Shown piece by piece: positions 1 through 5,888 of a DNA stretch of 5,888 nucleotides; position 1 is the first letter of the stretch; each line of letters begins with the position of its first letter. Both the position numbers and the translations under genes were made by a program. Origin of the DNA: Flavobacteriaceae bacterium (GTDB taxonomy: Bacteria; Bacteroidota; Bacteroidia; Flavobacteriales; Flavobacteriaceae); NCBI GenBank assembly GCA_018672145.1, contig JABHGH010000143.1, positions 1 to 5,888 on the forward strand, in the 5' to 3' direction. The notes beneath the pieces are model-generated. The model was not told the origin of the DNA. It worked only from the letters and a program-made list of their open reading frames with translations, and did no database searches.

Positions 1-1
1 T

Positions 2-61
2 AAGGTGGTTTTGCTTTTAAACGATGGGAGTTTTAAAGAATACGTTCCGAAAAAAGAGTAA
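2..61 (+). CDS. 3' end of an unidentified protein-coding gene (5' part outside window)
   Basis: The frame beginning at base 2 is open from the window edge to a TAA at 59-61 and reads (K)VVLLNDGSFKEYVPKKE. The other two plus-strand frames meet stops within the first 36 bases. The mix of hydrophobic and charged residues and the lysine-rich end look like a genuine C-terminus rather than random DNA. Only 19 codons are visible, so I cannot identify the family. It points the same way as the lipoprotein gene that starts 20 bases after its stop, so the two could be co-transcribed. Confidence 0.5.
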   Translation, partial: KVVLLLNDGSFKEYVPKKE

Positions 62-66
62 TTTTG
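59..66 (+). promoter_or_regulatory. possible Bacteroidota -7 promoter element (TAATTTTG)
   Basis: TAATTTTG matches the Bacteroidota primary sigma factor -7 consensus TAnnTTTG exactly and lies 15 bases before the ATG at 82. No clear TTG -33 element is found at the usual spacing (TTA occurs near 33-35), and the predicted leader would be only about 10 bases. The first three bases are also the TAA stop of the preceding gene, so this may be a chance match inside an operon. Confidence 0.25.
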
Positions 67-81
67 CCTATACTCTTTTCT

Positions 82-462
82 ATGCGTACGACAATTTTTT
101 CCACTCTTGTTCTAATTCTTTTATCCGCTTGTTATACGACAGAGCGAAATTGTAAGCCATTTCAGACAGGTACTTTTACCTTCTATACAGTTGTTGACGG
201 TGATACCCTGACAAGTCGATTTGTGCGTAACGACTCAATCGAAATTGATTATTTTGCTGGCATAGCCGATACCGCCAATGTACGCTGGGTAAGTGACTGC
301 GAGTGCATTGTCACCAAACGTAACCCACTGACCTTTCAAGATGCCAAATCAGTACAGATGAAAATCCTGTCTACATTTGAAGACGGCTATGTGTTTGAAT
401 ACAGTTTGGTCGGAGACCGTTCTAACGTGCAGCGTGGACGTGTTACGAAGGTTTTGGATTAA
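82..462 (+). CDS. small predicted lipoprotein, family often found beside topoisomerase IV genes in flavobacteria
   Basis: The protein has 126 residues from the ATG at 82. The frame can be extended to a TTG at 64, but the ATG gives a compact signal peptide: Arg2, a hydrophobic run IFSTLVLILL, then lipobox LSAC with Cys17 as the predicted lipidated residue. The mature part (about 110 residues) looks like a beta-rich periplasmic domain, with conserved-looking stretches TGTFTF, IEIDYF, ADTANVRWVSDCEC and VFEYSLVGD. Cys24 and the DCEC cysteines could form disulfides. There is no acidic run after Cys17, so the Bacteroidota surface-export signal is not evident and a periplasm-facing location is more likely. 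From memory, similar short proteins (CxxFxTGxF start, TDTASVRWVNDCEY motif) occur next to parC in flavobacteria and are sometimes mislabelled 'DNA topoisomerase IV'. It has no topoisomerase motif. The gene converges on parC, so it is not in the parEC operon. Function unknown. Confidence 0.85.
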   Translation: MRTTIFSTLVLILLSACYTTERNCKPFQTGTFTFYTVVDGDTLTSRFVRNDSIEIDYFAGIADTANVRWVSDCECIVTKRNPLTFQDAKSVQMKILSTFEDGYVFEYSLVGDRSNVQRGRVTKVLD

Positions 463-696
463 TTATTTTTATCTCATTTGACTTGAGAAGCCCTAATTTT
501 TGTTCTTATGTCATTAAAAACCTACGTCTACTACCCGACTTTATAGAAAACAAGCTAGGACGATATATTCTTTGGAGTAACCTAATAAAGCTTTAATTTT
601 TCGTATCACTTAGGGAACAAGAAGTTTTGATGTTTTTAAAAATATATCAACATACAAAGTAGTAACCTGTTAAATGATTAATGTTACCTGTAAGCT
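463..696. other. convergent intergenic region without a gene
   Basis: This is the AT-rich gap between the 3' ends of the lipoprotein gene and parC. I see no credible open frame, tRNA or insertion-sequence end. It contains a 10-base palindrome TAAAGCTTTA (586-595) followed by five T, an AT-rich imperfect inverted repeat (628-649), a spaced pair GTAAC/GTTAC (662-666 and 683-687), and the octamer AGTAACCT twice as a direct repeat (576-583 and 661-668). None is strong enough to name as a functional element. Confidence 0.6.
472..501 (+). terminator. weak candidate terminator after the lipoprotein gene
   Basis: Ten bases after the stop codon, TCTCA (472-476) can pair with TGAGA (484-488) around a 7-base loop, and a run of five T (497-501) follows 8 bases later. 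The stem is short and the T-run is displaced, so this is only a plausible rho-independent terminator. Confidence 0.25.
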
Positions 697-702
697 TTAC
701 AG
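688..702. repeat. perfect inverted repeat spanning the parC stop codon
   Basis: CTGTAA (688-693), a 3-base spacer GCT, and TTACAG (697-702) form a perfect 6-bp stem. The TAA stop of parC (complement of 697-699) lies inside one arm. On the parC transcript the hairpin would be followed by mixed sequence, not a U-tract, so it is not a classical intrinsic terminator. It might protect the mRNA 3' end or be chance. Confidence 0.4.
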
Positions 703-3288
703 CTCCATTGTGATCTGACTGTTTTCGTCAGATTCTTTTTCGATAGTTTGGGGGTCTTCCACCTCAATATTGTGGGTTGGTTCTTCGATTTTCTCCTCAT
801 AGGCTAAGGAAGGAAGTATAGTAAACTGCTTGACTTTTTCAGAAGTGATCTGATTTCCTATCGCTTTGATTCCTTTAATAGAGATAAAGTCTTCGAAAAC
901 AATTTGTTGAGAGGGCTTAGAGTCTTTCCCTCGGGGCTTTGTAAACTCAATTTCAAATACAGGACGGAAATCTGTACTGATAAGCTCGAGGACGGCTTGT
1001 GATTCTGTTTTGAGAAAAAACTCTTCCTTTTCAGGTGCTTCGATCAAAAATCGCTTTCCAAAATAGCGTTCTTTGACGCCATCAAAATAGACAACAGATA
1101 TTGGCTTAGTGGGTGTCCATTTTTCAAGAACGATCATATCTTCTGGGAAATGCATATTTAGATCCGGTATAACCGTTTTGATTGACCCGGACTGAGTAGC
1201 GATGAGCAGGCATTCATCCCCTTTAAACGCGCCAATCAACTCGCCACGACCATCAACATTCAGTCGGCCAACGGTTTCGTCAAACCAAATGTTACGGGGC
1301 TTTAGTGTAGAAACGCCTTCTTCTTTGAGTTCAATACGTTTTAGAGAGTACTTGGTGACGGTGTTGCCTCGTACACCTCGAGACTTGATGTCTAAATCTG
1401 CAAAATCAAGATCCCATTTGAGTTTTTTAACACTTCCCGATTGACGTAGCATGACGGTCACAATCTCGGCTTCACCATTAGGGTTGGCAGAGAAGTAAAA
1501 GACTTTTGATTGTGGATTGCCATTTGTTAAATCATACGCCTTGTCTCTTGTCACTCCTGTTACGGGGAAACGCTTCATATAGGTTGTTCCTGATTTTCCA
1601 TCACGATAGATCATATTGTAGATGGTGCGATCGTCTTTCTTTTTAAAGACCGCCACGTGGATGATGTTTTTGCCCACAAATGTTTTGGATTCAACTTTGA
1701 CCACTGTCATCTTCCCGTCGTCGGTAAAGACAATAATGTCATCGATATCAGCGCAGTCGGTAACATATTCGTCCTTTCTGAGAGAAGTTCCGACAAAGCC
1801 TTCTTCTCTGTTGACGTAGAGCTTTGTGTTTCGAATGACCACTTTTTTAGCATCTACATCATCAAAGACACGAATTTCGGTTTTGCGCTCACGCCCCTTC
1901 CCATAGGTCTTTTTCAGATGGGTGAAATAGTTAATCGCAAATTCGACAAGGTGTGACAAATCGTGTTTCACCTGTGCCAACTCTGCCTCAAGAGCATCGA
2001 TACGCTGTTGCGCTTTGTCCAGGTCAAATTTTGAAATTCTTTTAATACGAATTTCTGTTAATCGCGTCACATCCTCATCTGTCACAATGCGTTTTAAATG
2101 TGCAATATGTGGTTGTAGCCCTTTGTGAATTGCCGCAACAACCCCTTCCCAAGTTTCTTGCTCTTCGATGTCTCGGTAAATGCGTTTCTCAATGAAGATT
2201 CGTTCAAGAGATGCAAAATGCCACTGCTCTTCGAGCTCCCCTTTTTTGACCAACAGTTCTTGCTCCAGTAGTGTAACAGTATTGTCGGTCGATCGACGAA
2301 GCATTTCATTGACCCCCACAAAAAGCGGTTTGTTGTCTTCAATCACACAACCCAATGGTGAAATGGAAGTCTCGCAAGCGGTAAAAGCAAAAAGAGCGTC
2401 AATGGTTTTGTCGGGAGAGATATTGGCCGGTAGATGAATAAGAATCTCAACCTCTGCCGCAGTATTGTCCTCAATACGTTTGATCTTGATTTTGCCCTTA
2501 TCATTGGCTTTTAGGATAGAATCAATTAAAGATGATGTGGTCGTGGTAAACGGAATTTCAGAAACGACTAGTGTGTTTTTGTCTCGTTGTGCGATTTTGG
2601 CACGAACACGTATTTTACCACCGCGTACACCTTCGTTATACTGTCCCACATCCATCACTCCACCAGTTGGGAAGTCAGGAAATAACTCAAATCGTTTTCC
2701 TTTCAGGTGCTTAATCGAACTATCGATAAGTTCAATAAAGTTATGAGGTAAAATTTTTGTGGATAAACCAACCGCAATCCCCTCGCCCCCTTGTGCTAGT
2801 AGCAATGGAAACTTAACAGGTAGGTGTATTGGTTCTTTTTTACGACCATCATACGATAATTGCCATTGAGTGATTTTCGGGCTGTAAACGACCTCTAGGG
2901 CAAATTTTGATAACCGTGCTTCGATATATCTCGATGCAGCTGCTCTGTCACCTGTCAATATATTCCCCCAATTCCCTTGCATGTCAATAAGCAAGTCTTT
3001 TTGCCCGATTTGCACCATGGCATCAGATATACTTGCATCTCCGTGAGGGTGATATTGCATTGTATGACCTACAATATTGGCGACTTTATTGTAGCGACCA
3101 TCGTCGAGTTCCCGCATCGAATGGAGGATTCTTCTCTGTACAGGCTTTAGTCCGTCAGCAATTGCAGGAACAGCGCGTTCAAGAATCACATAGGAGGCAT
3201 AGTCAAGAAACCAGTCCTTGTACATACCCGTGACCTTGACGAGTGTGTCTTGTGAAGATTCGAAATGTTCCTCTTGATGCTCTTCCAT
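697..3288 (-). CDS. parC: DNA topoisomerase IV subunit A
   Basis: This is the DNA-cleaving and rejoining subunit of topoisomerase IV, which pairs with ParE as A2B2 to unlink replicated chromosomes and relax supercoils in the cytoplasm. The start is ATG at 3288, giving 863 residues. A TTG nine codons upstream (3315) would overlap the parE end and is less likely, because the ATG has GAGGAG just ahead of it. The order is a winged-helix breakage domain (about 24-150) with QYHPHGDAS, QGNWGN and the catalytic Arg120-Tyr121 in AAASRYIEARLS, then the tower, then a coiled coil and exit gate (about 340-470), then a beta-pinwheel C-terminal domain (about 480-825) and an acidic tail rich in Glu and Asp. 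Length and C-terminal motifs such as NVDGRGELIG fit Bacteroidota ParC rather than GyrA. A canonical GyrA box (QRRGGRG) is absent, although SRGVRGN near residue 635 resembles a degenerate version. At the quinolone-contact serine position the residue is Ala85, while the downstream acidic residue is kept as Asp89. Confidence 0.97.
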   Translation of the reverse strand: MEEHQEEHFESSQDTLVKVTGMYKDWFLDYASYVILERAVPAIADGLKPVQRRILHSMRELDDGRYNKVANIVGHTMQYHPHGDASISDAMVQIGQKDLLIDMQGNWGNILTGDRAAASRYIEARLSKFALEVVYSPKITQWQLSYDGRKKEPIHLPVKFPLLLAQGGEGIAVGLSTKILPHNFIELIDSSIKHLKGKRFELFPDFPTGGVMDVGQYNEGVRGGKIRVRAKIAQRDKNTLVVSEIPFTTTTSSLIDSILKANDKGKIKIKRIEDNTAAEVEILIHLPANISPDKTIDALFAFTACETSISPLGCVIEDNKPLFVGVNEMLRRSTDNTVTLLEQELLVKKGELEEQWHFASLERIFIEKRIYRDIEEQETWEGVVAAIHKGLQPHIAHLKRIVTDEDVTRLTEIRIKRISKFDLDKAQQRIDALEAELAQVKHDLSHLVEFAINYFTHLKKTYGKGRERKTEIRVFDDVDAKKVVIRNTKLYVNREEGFVGTSLRKDEYVTDCADIDDIIVFTDDGKMTVVKVESKTFVGKNIIHVAVFKKKDDRTIYNMIYRDGKSGTTYMKRFPVTGVTRDKAYDLTNGNPQSKVFYFSANPNGEAEIVTVMLRQSGSVKKLKWDLDFADLDIKSRGVRGNTVTKYSLKRIELKEEGVSTLKPRNIWFDETVGRLNVDGRGELIGAFKGDECLLIATQSGSIKTVIPDLNMHFPEDMIVLEKWTPTKPISVVYFDGVKERYFGKRFLIEAPEKEEFFLKTESQAVLELISTDFRPVFEIEFTKPRGKDSKPSQQIVFEDFISIKGIKAIGNQITSEKVKQFTILPSLAYEEKIEEPTHNIEVEDPQTIEKESDENSQITMEL

Positions 3289-3289
3289 C

Positions 3290-5143
3290 CTACTCCTCAA
3301 CTTGATCGAGTTCAACTTTTAAATTATCGATAATAAATTCTTGCCGTTTTGGCGTATTTTTTCCCATATAGAAAGACAACATTTCGTCGATTCCTACGGC
3401 TCTGTCAAGCATAACAGGGTCCAAACGGATATCCTCGCCAATAAAATGCTTAAATTCATCAGGTGAAATTTCACCCAACCCTTTAAATCGTGTAATTTCT
3501 GGTTTTTGTCCGAGTTTATTCATCGCATCAACCCGTTCTTGCTCGGAATAGCAGTAGATGGTTTCTTTTTTGTTGCGCACACGGAATAATGGTGTCTGAA
3601 GGATGTATAAATGACCTTCTTTAATTAGCTCTGGAAAGAATTGCAAGAAGAAGGTAATCAACAACAAACGAATATGCATTCCATCAACATCGGCATCAGT
3701 GGCAATAACAATGTTATTGTAGCGCAAGTCTTCCATGCTTTCCTCAATGTTTAGGGCAGCTTGTAAAAGATTAAACTCTTCGTTTTCGTACACAATCTTT
3801 TTGCTCATGCCATAGGAGTTTAATGGCTTTCCACGTAAGCTAAAAACGGCTTGGGTGTTCACGTCTCTCGATTTGGTAATTGAACCACTTGCAGAATCGC
3901 CCTCTGTGATAAACAGCGTAGATTCGAGCCTGCGCCCCTTTTTTAAATCGCCGAGGTGTACACGACAGTCACGCAGTTTTTTGTTGTGTAAACTCGCTTT
4001 TTTGGCACGCTCTCGTGCCAGCTTTCGAATACCAGATAACTCTTTTCTTTCCTTTTCGGCTTGGAGAATTTTACGTTGAAGCTGCTCTGCCGTTGTGGTA
4101 TTTTTGTGAAGGTAATTATCGAGTTGCGTTCCAATAAAATCATTGATGTAGGCACGGACTGATGGCAAATCCCCTCCCATTTCCGTAGAACCGAGTTTGG
4201 TTTTGGTTTGGGATTCAAAAACGGGCTCCATCACCTTGATACTAATCGCCGAAATGATCGACTTACGAATATCAGATGCGTCAAAGTTTTTGCCATAATG
4301 ATCTCGTACCGTTTTTACGATTGCCTCTCGAAAAGCAGACTGGTGTGTTCCGCCTTGGGTAGTGTGTTGTCCATTGACAAAAGAGTGGTATTCTTCGCTG
4401 TATTGGGTTTTGCTGTGTGTAATGGCCACTTCGATATCATTTCCGCGCAAATGAATGATGGGATACAACATATCCTCAGCATTGTTGTTGTCTTCTAACA
4501 AATCTTTAAGACCATTTTCCGACTTATACTTTTCACCATTAAAAACAATTGTCAATCCAGGGTTGAGATAAACATAGTTTTTAAGCATGCGCACAATATA
4601 CTCGTGACGATACCGATAGTGCTTAAAGATGCTTTCATCGGGGACAAAAGAAACCGAAGTTCCTTTTCGTTTGCTACTCGGCTCTTGTGCAGGGTCATCG
4701 ACAAGTTCTCCACGCTCAAATACGGCAATTTTGGATTGGTCATCTCGCACCGACTCCACTTTAAAATGGGTAGAAAGTGCATTGACGGCTTTAGTACCTA
4801 CCCCGTTGAGTCCAACAGACTTTTTAAAGGCACGGGTGTCATACTTACCCCCAGTATTCATGCGAGACACAACATCAACAACTTTTCCAAGCGGAATACC
4901 ACGGCCATAGTCACGCACAGTGACCTGCCCCTCTTTGACAGAAATTTCTATGGTTTTGCCAGCACCCATGACAAACTCATCGATACTGTTGTCAAGCACT
5001 TCTTTAAGCAAAATATAAATCCCATCATCTGCAGAAGAACCATCGCCAAGTTTTCCGATATACATCCCGGGACGTATCCGGATGTGCTCTTTCCAATCGA
5101 GCGAACGGATATTGTCTTCTGTATATTGCGTGCTTTGTGGCAT
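3290..5143 (-). CDS. parE: DNA topoisomerase IV subunit B (ATPase subunit)
   Basis: This is the ATP-binding subunit of topoisomerase IV. It closes as a clamp around the transported DNA segment and supplies part of the metal-binding cleavage centre. It has 617 residues from ATG at 5143, full length for ParE and without the large insert seen in some GyrB proteins. The GHKL ATPase domain comes first: IRPGMYIG (23-30), KEVLDNSIDE with catalytic Glu48 and Mg-binding Asn52, DYGRGIP (78-84) and GLNGVGTKAVNALS (111-124). A transducer domain follows with the nucleotide-sensing QTKTKLG (312-318). The TOPRIM domain has EGDSASGS (Glu414) and DADVDG (Asp483 and Asp485), and the C-terminus has RFKGLGEISPDEF (552-564). 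Every expected catalytic residue is present. No Shine-Dalgarno site precedes the ATG. The gene is first in a two-gene operon with parC, one base apart, which favours balanced synthesis of the subunits. The lack of the GyrB insert and the pairing with a ParC-like partner argue for ParE over GyrB. Confidence 0.97.
   Translation of the reverse strand: MPQSTQYTEDNIRSLDWKEHIRIRPGMYIGKLGDGSSADDGIYILLKEVLDNSIDEFVMGAGKTIEISVKEGQVTVRDYGRGIPLGKVVDVVSRMNTGGKYDTRAFKKSVGLNGVGTKAVNALSTHFKVESVRDDQSKIAVFERGELVDDPAQEPSSKRKGTSVSFVPDESIFKHYRYRHEYIVRMLKNYVYLNPGLTIVFNGEKYKSENGLKDLLEDNNNAEDMLYPIIHLRGNDIEVAITHSKTQYSEEYHSFVNGQHTTQGGTHQSAFREAIVKTVRDHYGKNFDASDIRKSIISAISIKVMEPVFESQTKTKLGSTEMGGDLPSVRAYINDFIGTQLDNYLHKNTTTAEQLQRKILQAEKERKELSGIRKLARERAKKASLHNKKLRDCRVHLGDLKKGRRLESTLFITEGDSASGSITKSRDVNTQAVFSLRGKPLNSYGMSKKIVYENEEFNLLQAALNIEESMEDLRYNNIVIATDADVDGMHIRLLLITFFLQFFPELIKEGHLYILQTPLFRVRNKKETIYCYSEQERVDAMNKLGQKPEITRFKGLGEISPDEFKHFIGEDIRLDPVMLDRAVGIDEMLSFYMGKNTPKRQEFIIDNLKVELDQVEE
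3293..3298 (-). promoter_or_regulatory. Shine-Dalgarno-like site for parC within the end of parE
   Basis: On the minus strand GAGGAG lies 4 bases before the parC ATG at 3288 and doubles as the last two Glu codons of parE. Only TAGG separates it from the ATG. Bacteroidota rarely rely on such sites, so coupled re-initiation after parE may matter as much. The site supports choosing the ATG at 3288 over the upstream TTG. Confidence 0.45.
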
Positions 5144-5314
5144 GGTGGCTAATTTAAAACTTCATCTTTACATATGTAAGTGTAACCAGCGAAAGAAATT
5201 AACAATATCAAAGGGGGTTTTGTTGAAAGTATATTTTGATTTAATATGTAAAAAAAATTACTTAAAAATATTTACAATAAATATTATATTAGCTAGGCCT
5301 AAATCTTTTATACA
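5144..5314. other. divergent AT-rich intergenic region, presumed promoters of parE and the 5315 gene
   Basis: The 171 bases between two divergent start codons should hold promoters for both directions. The stretch 5221-5280 is only about 12% G+C by hand count, with runs of A. I found no exact match to the Bacteroidota TAnnTTTG element on either strand at a sensible distance. The best minus-strand candidate is a poor one, TACACTTA (complement of about 5172-5185), 18 bases after a TTG. No credible small gene lies here. Confidence 0.5.
5168..5179. repeat. perfect 12-bp palindrome upstream of parE
   Basis: TTACATATGTAA is a perfect 12-base palindrome centred about 30 bases upstream of the parE ATG, where an operator would lie close to or just downstream of the transcription start. 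It could bind a dimeric regulator. In such AT-rich DNA chance is also possible, and no second copy was noticed in the window. Confidence 0.35.
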
Positions 5315-5659
5315 ATGAAAAAGCTTTTTCTACTTATATGTATCACTTTTATTGTTATCATCACTTTTTATAAAAATTACATTTATCCCACATTAAGGGT
5401 GGCATCAGGATACACAGCCAAATATGTTTGTTCGTCTACTTTTTTATCTAACATTACTGAAGATAATATCAAAAACGCGTTGGATTTATTTTTAGTTAAA
5501 AATGTTAAATATGAGATAGATAAGGATCAAAAGTTGGTTAAAACATCACTTTTCGGAATCGCAAAAAGAGAAGCTGTGTACTATAATAACGGAATCAGTT
5601 GTGGTTGTTTGTTGAAATATGCTGATACTATTCCGGAAAACGAATCACGATCAATCTAG
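5315..5659 (+). pseudogene. N-terminal fragment of a probable membrane-anchored serine hydrolase (beta-lactamase family), truncated by the junction
   Basis: The open frame gives 114 residues from ATG at 5315, preceded by TATACA and no Shine-Dalgarno site. Residues 1-19 (MKKLFLLICITFIVIITFY) form a membrane anchor or uncleaved signal. Then come YIYPTLRVASGYTAKYVCSS, a VKYEIDKDQKLVKTSLFGIAKREAVYY stretch (split here at residues 70-75) and NNGISCGCLL. From memory this is the N-terminal pattern of Bacteroidota serine hydrolases (YPxLxxxxGYAAK, then a 'VFGLAxxxAxYREGLGC' segment), which precedes the SxxK catalytic domain. The usual protein is over 400 residues. Here the catalytic domain is missing, and the last 5-10 residues (around ENESRSI) come from reading into the adjacent yifB/comM DNA out of frame. 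GC is about 30% against about 46% just beyond. The family call is fair but from memory. The fragment is probably non-functional or an assembly product. Confidence 0.6.
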
Positions 5660-5888
5660 CACCTGCTGACCTTCGCAAAGAAGGGTCTGCATACGATTTA
5701 CCCATTGCAATTGGCATTTTATCTGCTTCTGGTCAGATTCAGCCCACAAGATTGGACAGTTGCTGTATGATGGGGGAGCTTACCCTCGACGGACATTTGA
5801 GACCTATAAAAGGGGTATTACCAATTGCTATACAAACAAAAGAATCAGGGTTTTTATCGCTAATCGTTCCGAAAGAGAATGCCAAAGA
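5635..5888 (+). CDS. comM: internal fragment of a YifB/ComM-family Mg-chelatase-like ATPase, 5'-truncated and running off the window
   Basis: From 5635 the frame reads GKRITIN, NLAPADLRKEGSAYDLPIA, IGILSASGQI, MGELTLDGHLRPIKGVLPIA and IVPKENAKE without a stop to the window end. These are the hallmark blocks of the N-terminal (Lon-S5-like fold) domain of YifB/ComM, a AAA+ helicase that in naturally competent bacteria helps branch migration of incoming DNA. In E. coli ComM the matching KKITINLAPADL block begins near residue 62, so about 60 N-terminal residues are missing. In this frame a TGA lies at 5623-5625, and the only codons before GKRI are TAC TAT TCC (YYS), which could be native. There is no start codon in frame until ATG at 5767, inside the conserved domain. 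The AAA+ and Walker motifs would lie beyond the window. The family assignment is firm; whether the gene is really broken depends on the junction being real. Confidence 0.85.

Noticed and set aside
64..81. TTG start for the lipoprotein giving 132 residues
   Set aside because: The extra MPILFS residues precede an already complete signal peptide starting at the ATG at 82.
463..696. A small RNA or tRNA in the convergent gap
   Set aside because: No cloverleaf, no promoter consensus and only short weak inverted repeats are visible.
1202..2746. Several 65-99 codon plus-strand frames within parC
   Set aside because: All are antisense shadows of an intact, strongly conserved parC.
3289..3315. Upstream TTG start for parC giving 872 residues
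   Set aside because: It would overlap parE by 26 bases and adds a non-conserved MNSIKLRSR; the ATG at 3288 has a GAGGAG at proper spacing and directly follows the parE stop.
3290..5143. Calling the subunit gyrase B (with the partner as gyrase A)
   Set aside because: The length of 617, the tight pairing with a long ParC-type partner and the lack of a canonical GyrA box favour topoisomerase IV.
4604..5152. 182-codon open frame on the plus strand opposite parE
   Set aside because: It lies fully antisense to the conserved ATPase domain of parE; its sequence is a by-product of parE codons and shows no domain pattern of its own.
5082..5318. 78-codon plus-strand frame overlapping the start of parE and the divergent intergenic region, ending as ATGA on the 5315 start
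   Set aside because: Half is antisense to parE and the rest is very AT-rich spacer giving Lys/Ile/Asn-rich sequence; no plausible start signal or recognisable protein.

Overview
The window looks like a piece of a Bacteroidota genome, most likely from a Flavobacteriales-type marine or environmental bacterium. The evidence is the compact 617-residue ParE, a ParC with the long C-terminal domain typical of this phylum, a small cysteine-containing lipoprotein of a kind I recall lying beside topoisomerase IV genes in flavobacteria, the near absence of Shine-Dalgarno sites, and AT-rich intergenic DNA. The lineage is an inference from protein character; no rRNA or other taxonomic marker is present.

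Layout. The first 61 bases are the 3' end of an unidentified plus-strand gene. It is followed 20 bases later by a small predicted lipoprotein gene (82-462, +). A 234-base convergent intergenic region (463-696) holds only weak inverted repeats. Then comes the core of the window, a minus-strand two-gene operon: parE (5143-3290) followed by parC (3288-697), with one base between the parE stop and the parC ATG. Together they encode the two subunits of topoisomerase IV, the A2B2 type II topoisomerase that decatenates daughter chromosomes. All catalytic motifs are intact in both. A divergent, very AT-rich intergenic region (5144-5314) follows and carries a perfect 12-base palindrome just upstream of parE.

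The right-hand end is the odd part. A plus-strand gene starting at 5315 encodes what looks like the membrane-anchored N-terminus of a Bacteroidota serine hydrolase (beta-lactamase family), but it stops after 114 residues. From about 5626-5638 the DNA instead encodes, in another frame, an internal piece of the Mg-chelatase-like ATPase YifB/ComM, lacking about its first 60 residues and running off the window. GC content jumps at the same place, from about 30% to about 46% by hand count. This is a junction of two unrelated broken genes: a real deletion or recombination, or an assembly chimera.

I see no CRISPR array, tRNA, rRNA, insertion sequence or defence system. Apart from the junction, this is a fairly ordinary housekeeping region, and I found no convincing new biological system.
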